Assembly: GCA_047974625.1 (NCBI GenBank) | Contig: JBKECK010000102.1 | Location: forward strand, 62,001-126,000 | Length of the DNA: 64,000 nt | Direction: 5' to 3' | Source of the DNA: CADEDH01 sp047974625 | Lineage (GTDB): Bacteria; Actinomycetota; Acidimicrobiia; Acidimicrobiales; SZUA-35 | Shown here: one piece after another, positions 16,724 through 24,610 of the stretch | Position numbering within the stretch: position 1 is the first letter of the stretch | Layout: each line of letters begins with the position of its first letter | Notes under the pieces: generated by a model | Told to the model about the DNA's origin: nothing | What the model saw: only the letters and a program-made list of their open reading frames with translations | The model's database searches: none | Made by a program: the position numbers and the translations under genes

Positions 16724-18166
16724 TCAGGGATGGGCGTTGACGATGGTTCCCAGTGCCGGCATCCGGGCAGCCTGGGGATCGTCGATCAGGGCCCGGACGC
16801 AGTCGGGCAGGCTGCGGCCGGTGGCCCGCTGGTGCTGGAGCAGGGCGCCGATCACCACCGGGGCGGCGAACGAGGTGCCGCTCCAGGCAGCCCAGCCGTC
16901 GAACGCCACGTCCTGGCCGTCGTCGGGCACCATGGGGGACCCGTCGGTTGGTTGGGTGAAGTAGCGGCTGATGATGTTGACCCCGGGGGCGCAGGCCCGA
17001 ACCCACGGACCGAAGTTGGTGAACGGGGCCGGGCCGAGCGGCCCCAACGCCCCGACCGAGATGACCCCGGGCAGGGCGGCCGGCCAGGTGCGACGGCTCG
17101 ACGCCGAGTTCCCGGCCGAGGCGACCACCAGGACGTCCGGCTTGGCCATCGCCACATGGCTCAGGGCCTCCTGGAGGGCCAGGGGCGGTTCGTCGTCCAT
17201 GGTGTAGGCGCTGAACGACAGGTTCACGACGTCGATCTCCCGGGTGGTGACCAGCTCGACCAGGCGCTCGGCGATGTCGGCGTCGTTGCCGACCCCGGTG
17301 GTGGACAGGACCCGGTCGATCAGGATCTCGGTACCGGGGGCCATCTGGTCGATGATCCCGGCGATAAAGGTGCCGTGGCCGGCCGCGGTGTCGCAAATGC
17401 CGTCTGCGTTCTCATCGGGTTGGTCGGTGTCGGGATCGCCGTCCACCGGGAGCGTGGTGCCGACGAAATCCGGACGGTAGGGACCGGCGGCCAGTCCGGT
17501 GTCGAGCACCAGCACCCGGCGACCGGTGTCCGGGGCGGGATCGTCGGGCCGGTGGGCCTGACCCGCCGGGGCCGGGGTGGCGATGGCCAGGGTCTGGCGG
17601 GGGATCCGGCCGGGGACGATGGGGGGATCGTAGGTGCCGAACGCCTCGGGTATGACCGAAGCCAGCCCGGCCGGGTTGGCGAACGTGGCCGGATTGGCAA
17701 AGGTCGCCGGATTGGCGAAGGTGGCCGGATTGGCGAACGTGGCCGGATTGGCGAACGTGGCCGGATTGGCAAAGGTGGCCGGATTGGCGAACGTGGCCGG
17801 ATTGGCGAACACGTCGGCGCCGGACGGGTCGGCGAACACCACATGGTTGGGTTGGGCCCGGATGCCCCGCACCTGCAACGCCCGGGCCGCCCGCACCGAA
17901 TCGTCGGCCCCGGTGATCAGGGACAGGCCGGCGAACAGGGGGCGCACCTCGCTCCCGGAGCCGCAGATGTGCACGACCTCCTTGACCACGGCCTCATCGC
18001 CGGCCACCACCAGTTCCCCCGGCTCGTAGACGAAGGCGCCGCCACCGAGCCCGGTGGCATAGTGGACCCGTTCGTGCCAACCCGGGTGGCAGTGATGCTG
18101 CCGGTCATCGTCGTTCTTCCGTGGATTCCGGCCGTTCCCGCCCCGGTTGTTGCCCTTACGCACCAT
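16724..18166 (-). CDS. Subtilisin-like S8 serine peptidase with hexapeptide repeats
   Basis: A 480-residue subtilase. The N-terminal 110 residues have a propeptide-like region after a basic Asn/Arg-rich start. Residues 119-166 hold eight copies of FANPA(T/G). The catalytic domain follows with D222 in LVLDTGL, H264 in AGHGTFIAG, the oxyanion asparagine in ASAGNSAS and S432 in GTSFAAP. No signal peptide is visible, so the enzyme seems cytoplasmic, unlike most subtilases. The start ATG at 18166 has a GGAGGGAGACC ribosome site. It diverges from the TPR-CHAT gene across 207 bases and precedes the sigma factor, suggesting a shared proteolytic signalling module. Confidence 0.9.
   Translation of the reverse strand: MVRKGNNRGGNGRNPRKNDDDRQHHCHPGWHERVHYATGLGGGAFVYEPGELVVAGDEAVVKEVVHICGSGSEVRPLFAGLSLITGADDSVRAARALQVRGIRAQPNHVVFADPSGADVFANPATFANPATFANPATFANPATFANPATFANPATFANPATFANPAGLASVIPEAFGTYDPPIVPGRIPRQTLAIATPAPAGQAHRPDDPAPDTGRRVLVLDTGLAAGPYRPDFVGTTLPVDGDPDTDQPDENADGICDTAAGHGTFIAGIIDQMAPGTEILIDRVLSTTGVGNDADIAERLVELVTTREIDVVNLSFSAYTMDDEPPLALQEALSHVAMAKPDVLVVASAGNSASSRRTWPAALPGVISVGALGPLGPAPFTNFGPWVRACAPGVNIISRYFTQPTDGSPMVPDDGQDVAFDGWAAWSGTSFAAPVVIGALLQHQRATGRSLPDCVRALIDDPQAARMPALGTIVNAHP
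17668..17811 (-). repeat. Eight 18-bp tandem repeats coding FANPA(T/G)
   Basis: An in-frame minisatellite of 18 bases, eight copies, differing only at a few positions (GCGAACGTG versus GCAAAGGTG in + strand reading). It encodes a hexapeptide ladder between the propeptide-like and catalytic regions of the S8 peptidase. Confidence 0.92.
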
Positions 18167-18239
18167 GGTCTCCCTCCGCCGGTCAATTACGTTCCTGGCT
18201 GACTTGAGCGCGGAAGCGGCCCTCAGATACGAGATCGTT

Positions 18240-18256
18240 CCCGGCTCGGAGCCGGG
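18240..18256. promoter_or_regulatory. Perfect inverted repeat between divergent S8 and TPR-CHAT genes
   Basis: CCCGGCTC-G-GAGCCGGG is a perfect 17-base palindrome with a single central base, in the middle of the 207-base spacer. Its position between two divergent peptidase genes suits a shared operator, although GC-rich palindromes also arise by chance here. Confidence 0.35.
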
Positions 18257-18373
18257 CCGCCGGCGCCACCACGAGCATCGCACGGCCGGCCCGGGCCCGA
18301 CCCTTGGTGACGTTCCCTTCGCCGTCCGGGGGAGAATCCTGCAAACTGGTCGGGTCGCCGAGGGAGGGGACCG

Positions 18374-21169
18374 GTGATGGACCGGTCACAACACGCGCTG
18401 AACAACGTCCAGAATCGCCCCCGGGAGGTGGTGGTGTGGTGCCGGGAGGAGTTGGCCCGCACCGACCTCACCCCGGCCGACCGGGCGCGATGGCTCTGGG
18501 CCCAGGGCCGGGCCCAGAGCGAGCTCGACGAGGTGGTCGGGGCCGTGGAGTCGCTCGGCCGGGCGGTGGCCATCGCCCCCAGCGACGAGCTGAGGGCCGA
18601 GATCCGCATCAGCCTGGCCGCGGTGCTGATGACCGCCGGCGACGACGCCGGAGCCGAGACCGAGCTCGGATCGGCCGAGTCGGGCCTGACCACCCCGGCC
18701 GGAAGGGGCCGGCTCACGATGCAGCGCGGCTTCATGGAGATCCACCGGGGCCGCCCGGTGGAGGCGGCGCGGCTGTTGGACGAGGCGGCCGGGCCGATCG
18801 GTCCGGACGACGACCACACCATGGCCCGGCTGCTGGTCAACCGGGCCGTGGTGGCCATCATGCTCGGCCGTTCCGGCCAGGCCGAGGCGGACTGCCGGAC
18901 CGCGGTGGTGCTGGCCGAGCGGCTCGAACAGCCCATGATCGCGGCCGGGGCCGCCCACAACCTCGGCTACCTGGCCGGGCGGGCGGGCCGGGTCCCGGAG
19001 GCCCTCCGCTGGTTCGACGAAGCCCGGGACGCCTACCGGCTCGTCGGCTCACCTCGCCGGTTGATGGTGGCGCTGGAGACCGACCACGCCAGCGTGCTGT
19101 TCGTGGCCGGACTGCTCATCGACGCTGCCGCCGCGGCCCGGCGGGCCACCCGGGCCGCCATCGACACCGGCAACCGTCTGGCCGAGGCCGAGGCCCGGCT
19201 CCTGGCCGCCCGGATCCACCTCACCAACGGGGAGGCGGCCGCGTCGGCCGGCGAAGCCGAGGCGGCCCGGACCCTGTTCGATCTGTCGAACCGGGCCGGT
19301 TGGGCCGCCATGGCCGACCATGTCGCCCTTCGAGCCATCAGCCAGCAGCTCGACCTGGCCGCCGGTCAGGTCGGAGACGGGATCGAGCTGCTCCCCCTGG
19401 ACGAGCTGGCCCACCGGGCCGCCACCACCGCCAAGGCCATGGTGGCGGCGGGATGGCAGCGCGAGGCCCTGGACGCCCAACTCCACGCCGGCCGGTTGTG
19501 GGCCCGCCTCGACCGGGTCGACCTGGCCCGGGAGCACTACGACGCCGTGGTCGGTTCCCGGGACGGGGCGTCACTGCTGGTCCAGGCCACCCGGGCCTAC
19601 GCCGCCGCCCTGCGGGCCGAGCTCGACGGGAACGACTTGGCCGCCCTCGACGCCGCCGACCGCGGCATGCGGGCGATCGAGGAACATCGAGCCCGGCTCG
19701 GTTCGACCGAGCTCCGGGCCTCGGCGTCGGCCGGTGGCACCGATCTGATGGACCTCGGGCTCCGTCTCGCCATCCGTTCCCCCGACCCCCGGGTGTTGTT
19801 CGCCTGGGCCGACCGTTGGCATGCCGGCAGTTTCGTGCACGCCGACCGGCCGACCGGCAGTCCGGGCCTCGCCGCCGCCCTCACCGCCCTCCGCCAGGCC
19901 CACGCCGACGCCTTCACGGTCTCCGACGAGGCCAACTCGGCGTCGTTCGAGAACGAGGTGGCGCGTCGGGAACGGGCCGTCCGCCACCTGGCCCGGCGCC
20001 GATCCGGGCAGGGCCTGCCGGTGGCCACTGTGGAGCCGGAACAGGTGATCGAGGCGCTCCGCCGGGACGGGACCCAACTGGTGGAGTTCGTCGAGATCGA
20101 CGGCCGCCTCCACCGCCTCGACGTCGAGGACGACGGGGTCCACCACCGGCGCCTGGGCCCCGCGGTCGAGGTCATAGCGGCGGCGCTGCAGCTCCGGTCG
20201 GTCATTACCCGCACCGCCTACGCCTGGGCCGAGGCCACCCACCCGGGCAGTGACCGGGCGGCGGGCCGGGGCGACGGGCCGACGGGGGGCACCCGCCGAC
20301 CGGGGGCCGGGCCGGTCGGCGCCGGCCGGGTGCGGCGACCCGATCTGGCCGCTGCCCTGGCGTCCAGCGCCGCCCGGATCGACGACCTGCTGTTCGGCGA
20401 CCGGCCCTGGCCCGACGGTCCCCTGGTCGTCGTGCCCACGGGTGCCCTCCAGGGTCTGCCGTGGGGGGTCCTACCGCGGCCCGCCCGGCGGGCCACCACG
20501 GTGAGCCCGAGCGCCTGGTTGTGGTCGGGTCACGCCTCGGGGGACCGGGGGCCCCGGCCCGGGCGGCCCCACCCCGACGTCGCCGCCGGCCGGCCACCCC
20601 TGCTGGTGGCCGGGCCGGACCTGGAGGCGGCCGAGGACGAGGTCGACGCCCTGGCCCGGATCCACCCCGGGGCCGCGGTGCTGAAGGGGCGGGCGGCCAC
20701 GGTGGCCGCCGTGGTGGAGGCCATGGGCCACACCGATCTGGTGCACTTGGGCGCCCACGGCGTCATGCGATCGGACAACCCGATGTTGTCGTCACTCCAA
20801 CTGGCCGACGGGCCTATGACGGTGCTCGACATCGAGAGCATCGGCCGGGCCCCCGAGGTCGTCGTCCTGCCGGCGTGCGATGCCGGCCGGTCATCGGTCC
20901 ACGCCGGCGACGAACTCATCGGCACCGCCTCGGCCCTGCTCCAGGTTGGCGTGGGGTCGGTGATCGCCCCGGTCACCGTCATCCCCGACCGCGCCGTCGT
21001 CGAGGCCATGCTGATCGTCCATCAGGGCCTCCGGAACCGTCTCGGGCCGGCCGAAGCACTGCTCGCCGCCCGCACCGCGGCCGCCGGCTCCGGCGGGGTC
21101 GATGCGGGCTCATGGGCGTTCGCCCCGGGACCGGCCAGCCTCTTCGTGGCCATCGGCCGCAGCCGCTGA
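18374..21169 (+). CDS. TPR-CHAT caspase-like peptidase
   Basis: A 931-residue protein. Residues about 20-480 are TPR-like helical repeats (for example GRAVAIAPSDELRAEIRISL and GRVPEALRWFDEARDAYRLV). A linker follows, then a complete CHAT domain from about 660. The catalytic histidine is H795 in VHLGAHGVM and the nucleophile is C835 in VVLPACDAGRS, 40 residues apart as expected, followed by GDELIGTASALLQVG and GPAEALLAAR. CHAT enzymes are caspase/separase-clan proteases, and their TPRs usually sense a partner. It is divergent from the S8/sigma genes. Translation can begin at GTG 18374 or ATG 18377 after GGGAGGGGA. Confidence 0.9.
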   Translation: MMDRSQHALNNVQNRPREVVVWCREELARTDLTPADRARWLWAQGRAQSELDEVVGAVESLGRAVAIAPSDELRAEIRISLAAVLMTAGDDAGAETELGSAESGLTTPAGRGRLTMQRGFMEIHRGRPVEAARLLDEAAGPIGPDDDHTMARLLVNRAVVAIMLGRSGQAEADCRTAVVLAERLEQPMIAAGAAHNLGYLAGRAGRVPEALRWFDEARDAYRLVGSPRRLMVALETDHASVLFVAGLLIDAAAAARRATRAAIDTGNRLAEAEARLLAARIHLTNGEAAASAGEAEAARTLFDLSNRAGWAAMADHVALRAISQQLDLAAGQVGDGIELLPLDELAHRAATTAKAMVAAGWQREALDAQLHAGRLWARLDRVDLAREHYDAVVGSRDGASLLVQATRAYAAALRAELDGNDLAALDAADRGMRAIEEHRARLGSTELRASASAGGTDLMDLGLRLAIRSPDPRVLFAWADRWHAGSFVHADRPTGSPGLAAALTALRQAHADAFTVSDEANSASFENEVARRERAVRHLARRRSGQGLPVATVEPEQVIEALRRDGTQLVEFVEIDGRLHRLDVEDDGVHHRRLGPAVEVIAAALQLRSVITRTAYAWAEATHPGSDRAAGRGDGPTGGTRRPGAGPVGAGRVRRPDLAAALASSAARIDDLLFGDRPWPDGPLVVVPTGALQGLPWGVLPRPARRATTVSPSAWLWSGHASGDRGPRPGRPHPDVAAGRPPLLVAGPDLEAAEDEVDALARIHPGAAVLKGRAATVAAVVEAMGHTDLVHLGAHGVMRSDNPMLSSLQLADGPMTVLDIESIGRAPEVVVLPACDAGRSSVHAGDELIGTASALLQVGVGSVIAPVTVIPDRAVVEAMLIVHQGLRNRLGPAEALLAARTAAAGSGGVDAGSWAFAPGPASLFVAIGRSR

Positions 21170-21201
21170 CTGCGGCCGGCGGTGGTGAACCCGGGCGTCG
21201 T

Positions 21202-21471
21202 TCAGGGGCACGGGTGGACGGCCCGGCCCCGGTCCGGGGCGGCGTCGTGGGTGGTGGTGACGAGATCGGCCCTGGCCGTGTCCAGGTCGCACAGTAGGCC
21301 GACGATCCGGGCTCGGAGATTGGCGTTGTCGGCTTCGAGGGCGCGCAGGTCTTGGTCGTGGTCGACGAGCTTCGCCCATTCGGCCGGTGTGATCAGCAAC
21401 CGACGCCATCGCCACGTCAACCAGCCCATGACCAGCCACCCGAACAGGAAGGCCATCAGTGCCAGCGCCAT
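21202..21471 (-). CDS. Small membrane-anchored coiled-coil protein
   Basis: An 89-residue hypothetical protein with one N-terminal transmembrane helix (LALMAFLFGWLVMGWLTW) followed by a cytoplasmic helix of coiled-coil character (HDQDLRALEADNANLRARI). A GGGAGC ribosome site precedes the ATG. The layout resembles small membrane-tethered septal or envelope proteins, but no family is recognised. Confidence 0.6.
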   Translation of the reverse strand: MALALMAFLFGWLVMGWLTWRWRRLLITPAEWAKLVDHDQDLRALEADNANLRARIVGLLCDLDTARADLVTTTHDAAPDRGRAVHPCP

Positions 21472-21540
21472 GTTGTGCTCCCGTCTGTTCGCAACCCTTA
21501 TGCAGACGCCAACATCCGAACGGGGGTCGCGGATGCCTCA

Positions 21541-21618
21541 CTGGGCAGATCGTCCCAGTGTCCTGGGGGAGACAGGGTCTTGGGAAAGACAGGGTCTTGG
21601 GAAAGACAGGGTCATCGG
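21541..21618. repeat. Hairpin and three 17-bp tandem repeats
   Basis: CTGGG/CCCAG arms (21541-21558) are followed by about three copies of the 17-base unit GAAAGACAGGGTCTTGG, the last ending GTCATCGG. The block fills the 176-base gap between the small membrane protein and the PaaX-type regulator. Confidence 0.75.
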
Positions 21619-21647
21619 GGGACGGCCCAACCGGACGGGGCGGCCCG

Positions 21648-22559
21648 TCAGGCGTCGAGGGACAGGGCCGGGCCGAACGTACCGTCGGCGATACCGGTTC
21701 CGGTGGGACCGGGGGCCACCGAACGGAACCAACCGCGCAGGACCTCCCGGTAGGCGGTGTCGAACTGGTCGTAGGCGACCCGCAGCCGCTCCCCGGGCCA
21801 ACCGGTGGGGAGCAACTCGTCGGGCAGCAGGGGGTCACGGCGGTACAGCCGCAGCCCGGCCGCGGCCACCATGAAGCCCCTGGCCAGGGTGTCGGTCCCG
21901 CCGGCCTCTAGTCCGGAGGTCAGTCCGGTCAGCCTCTCGATGAGGGCCTCGGCCTCGCGGCTCCAGCGGCGGAGGTCCCACAGGTCGGCCGGGTCGATCG
22001 GACCCTCGGGGGCGTAGCGGCCCCGGATGAGTTCGTCGGGCAACGCCAGCTCCCCCAGATTGTCCGGTCGGGCCCAGACGCCGTCCCGGACCTCGCCCAT
22101 CCGGACCCGCAGGAGGGCGGCCCGCTGGCGGGCCCGGTCGGAGGCGGCCCGGCGGCCCGCCGGGATGATCGCCAGGACCCAGCCACCGTCCCAGGCCCGC
22201 CGGTCGCCCCTGCGACCCCGGTCCTGGCTCCGCTGACGGTCGAGGAGGGGACCGATGAGGCGGTAACGGGCGTCGGCCACCTCGAGCTCACCGGCCGCCG
22301 CCATGCGCGAGATCGCCGTGCGGGCGGCCGACTCCGAGACACCGAACAGCTCGGCCGACGCCACCAGCACCCGGGTGGGCAGGACCGGTGGGTTGGAACC
22401 GAGGAGCATCGAGGCGATAACCGACCGGGCGGTCAGGGGGCGGATGCCGAGGCTCTCGTCGTCGAGTACCTCCTTGGGGTCCGGTCGGGGGTCGGCTGAG
22501 TCGGGAATGTCGCCAGTGTGCCCGAGCCGGGCCGTCTTCCCCCAGGCCCTCGACGTCAC
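21648..22559 (-). CDS. PaaX-family transcriptional regulator
   Basis: A 303-residue repressor of the PaaX type. The N-terminal winged helix begins at LTARSVIASMLLGSNPP and continues ASAELFGVSESAARTAISRM; the PaaX central and C-terminal domains follow (GGWVLAIIPAGRR, RVRMGEVRDGVW, FDTAYREVLRGWF). Family members respond to aryl- or acyl-CoA ligands. GTG 22559 is the best start that keeps the whole winged helix; ATG 22409 would remove its first helix. It diverges from the desaturase gene across about 60 bases, so it probably regulates that gene. Confidence 0.85.
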   Translation of the reverse strand: MTSRAWGKTARLGHTGDIPDSADPRPDPKEVLDDESLGIRPLTARSVIASMLLGSNPPVLPTRVLVASAELFGVSESAARTAISRMAAAGELEVADARYRLIGPLLDRQRSQDRGRRGDRRAWDGGWVLAIIPAGRRAASDRARQRAALLRVRMGEVRDGVWARPDNLGELALPDELIRGRYAPEGPIDPADLWDLRRWSREAEALIERLTGLTSGLEAGGTDTLARGFMVAAAGLRLYRRDPLLPDELLPTGWPGERLRVAYDQFDTAYREVLRGWFRSVAPGPTGTGIADGTFGPALSLDA

Positions 22560-22622
22560 AGATCGTAGACAACCGTCCGCAAAATGTGACGACCACCGCG
22601 GCCGTGGCGTACTCTGGTGGCC

Positions 22623-23738
22623 ATGACCCCCCCGGTGCCCACGTCCCGTCCCTCGGCCACCAGCCCGGTGGAGGCCGCTGACGATCCCCGCCTCGACCCC
22701 GGGCTCAGCGAGGAGGCGAGGGCGGCGATCGCCCGGCTCCGGCGGACCGACCGGTTGGCCGACGCCCCGGTCGACCCGCGCCTCGGCGGTATGGTCCCGC
22801 CCGATTCGGTTCTGCCCGACGTGCTCCCCACCGACCGGCTGCTGGCCAACGGCAAGGCCATCCCCGAGATCCGGGCCGAGCTCCGGGAGATCCCCGATCT
22901 CCGGGCCGCGGTGGCGGTGGGCACGGTCTGGGCCGAGATCATCGCCGTCATGGCCGCGGTGGCCTGGACCGACCACCCGGCCGCCTACGCGGCCGGTTTC
23001 GTCCTCGCCACCCGTTCGATCGTCCGGTTCAACATCCTCGGCCACGAAGCCGTGCACCGGACCCTGTTCTCCAACAAGAAGGTCAACGACTTCGTGGGCC
23101 GCTGGGCCCTGTCGTACCACGCGTTCGTCCCGTTCGAGCTGTACCGCCGGGGCCACCTCGACCACCACCGTGACGAGCTCGGTCCGGACGAGCCTGACAC
23201 CGACCTGTACGCCAACTACCCGATCACCCGGGCCTCCCTCCGACGGAAGCTGGTGCGGGACGCCACCGGCCGGTCGGGCTGGAAGATCTTCAAGGGCCTG
23301 CTCCGCGGCACCCGCAACGAGCGGACCCGTCCGGTGGCGCTGCGGATCCTCGGCTTCCAGGTGGTGCTGCTGGCCGTGGCCACCGCATTCGGCCACCCGG
23401 AGCTGTGGCTGCTGCTGTGGTTCCTGCCCTGGATGACCTCGTGGCGGGTGGTGAACCGGCTGCGGGCCATCGCCGAGCACGGGGGTATGACCCGCTCGTC
23501 GGATCGACGGCGCACCACCCACCAGGTCCGCCAGGGGCGCCTGGCCCGGTTCTTCATGGTGCCCTACAACGTCGGCCTCCACCTGGCCCACCATGTCGAC
23601 ATGGGGGTGCCGTGCTGGCACCTGCCCCAGCTCCACGAGGAACTCGTCGCCTCCGGTTGGGTGACCGACGACTACCAGTGGGACAGCTACCGTGACCTGT
23701 GGCGGGCCCTGTCCAGCAACCCCGGGGAAGCAGCATAA
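22623..23738 (+). CDS. Membrane fatty acid desaturase
   Basis: A 371-residue di-iron desaturase/hydroxylase. The three histidine boxes are HEAVH (141-145), HLDHH (178-182) and HLAHH (320-324). Hydrophobic stretches at about 105-130 and 235-265 provide the membrane segments. It would insert a double bond or hydroxyl into a lipid acyl chain using O2 and a ferredoxin-like donor. A GTG six bases upstream is an alternative start. A divergent PaaX-type regulator likely controls it. Confidence 0.88.
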   Translation: MTPPVPTSRPSATSPVEAADDPRLDPGLSEEARAAIARLRRTDRLADAPVDPRLGGMVPPDSVLPDVLPTDRLLANGKAIPEIRAELREIPDLRAAVAVGTVWAEIIAVMAAVAWTDHPAAYAAGFVLATRSIVRFNILGHEAVHRTLFSNKKVNDFVGRWALSYHAFVPFELYRRGHLDHHRDELGPDEPDTDLYANYPITRASLRRKLVRDATGRSGWKIFKGLLRGTRNERTRPVALRILGFQVVLLAVATAFGHPELWLLLWFLPWMTSWRVVNRLRAIAEHGGMTRSSDRRRTTHQVRQGRLARFFMVPYNVGLHLAHHVDMGVPCWHLPQLHEELVASGWVTDDYQWDSYRDLWRALSSNPGEAA

Positions 23739-23756
23739 AATCCAGCCACCCGGCCC

Positions 23757-23787
23757 GATGAGGCCTCGGCCGAAGAGCCGACAACAC
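23757..23787. repeat. Dispersed repeat after the desaturase gene
   Basis: GATGAGGCCTCGGCCGAAGA followed by GCCGACAACAC matches the tandem copies at 6618-6673 with few differences. It sits 19 bases after the desaturase stop and, as at 6618, near the 3' end of a gene. Confidence 0.65.
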
Positions 23788-23830
23788 AGCCGGTTGACCG
23801 GTGGCGTCGCCAGCCGGTGGACTGGGACCC

Positions 23831-24538
23831 ATGACCAGCCCCCTGCCTGTCGCCCTCCTCGAAGATCTCCGCGCCCTCGACACGCCGACGGTGTGCAACG
23901 CCCTCGAGGTCGTGGCCCCATCACGGCGGGGCGGGGGCGGGGCCTACACGGTGCTGCCCTTCGTGGTGCCCCGACCTGAGCTGGGGCCGATGGTCGGCTT
24001 CGCCCGGACGGCCACCATCCGCTCCATGGTGCCCTCGGAGCGTTCGGCGGTGGAGCAGACCAGGACCCGTCTGGCCTACTACGACCACATGGCCGAGCCT
24101 CCCGGTCCCACGATCACCGTCATCGAGGATCTGGACCCGGTGCCCGGCTACGGGGCGTGGTGGGGTGAGGTGAACACCTCCATCCACCTCGGGTTGGGGT
24201 CCCAGGGGGTGATCACCAACGGGTCGATCCGGGACATCGACGACTGCGCCCCCGGCTTCCGGCTTCTGGCCGGGATGGTGAGCCCGTCGCACGCCCACGT
24301 CCGGGTGGAGGAGTTCGGGGTGCGGGTGACCGTGCACGGCATGACCGTCGAGCCGGGTGATCTGATCCACGCCGACCGGCACGGGGCGGTGGTGATCCCG
24401 ATCGACGTCGCCGACCGGATCACCGCGGCCGCCAACGGGATCGCCGCCCAGGAACTGACCCTGATCGAGGCCAGTCGCCAGCCGGGCTTCAACCCCGACG
24501 TGCTCCGCAAGCTAATGGGCGGTGACGCCGGCCACTGA
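23831..24538 (+). CDS. RraA-like/HMG aldolase-family protein
   Basis: A 235-residue protein of the RraA/DlpA family (4-hydroxy-4-methyl-2-oxoglutarate aldolases and relatives). It has the N-terminal LRALDTPTVCNALE, the metal and pyruvate site NGSIRDIDDC near 137-146 with the conserved Arg-Asp, and PGDLIHADRHGAVVIP near the C-terminus. It could be a lyase or decarboxylase acting on oxaloacetate-like acids. RNA-degradosome inhibition, known for E. coli RraA, is unlikely for this branch. The substrate cannot be told. Confidence 0.82.
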   Translation: MTSPLPVALLEDLRALDTPTVCNALEVVAPSRRGGGGAYTVLPFVVPRPELGPMVGFARTATIRSMVPSERSAVEQTRTRLAYYDHMAEPPGPTITVIEDLDPVPGYGAWWGEVNTSIHLGLGSQGVITNGSIRDIDDCAPGFRLLAGMVSPSHAHVRVEEFGVRVTVHGMTVEPGDLIHADRHGAVVIPIDVADRITAAANGIAAQELTLIEASRQPGFNPDVLRKLMGGDAGH

Positions 24539-24610
24539 GGGCCACCGGGCGCCACCCTCCGACCCGGGCGTCTTTGGCCTCGGTGGGGTCCACTGTGTTG
24601 GACTGACCGG

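Noticed and set aside
17668..17811. Possible CRISPR array
   Set aside because: The 18-base units are contiguous without spacers and are in frame within the S8 peptidase.
15434..21169. A true type III-E CRISPR (Craspase) locus
   Set aside because: No Cas7-11-like protein, CRISPR repeats or Csx30/Csx31 homologue is seen; only the TPR-CHAT and sigma pattern is shared.
21648..23924. A 758-codon open frame opposite the desaturase gene
   Set aside because: Only its 3' part (from 22559) codes for the PaaX-type regulator. The rest is antisense to a desaturase with intact histidine boxes and arises from high GC.
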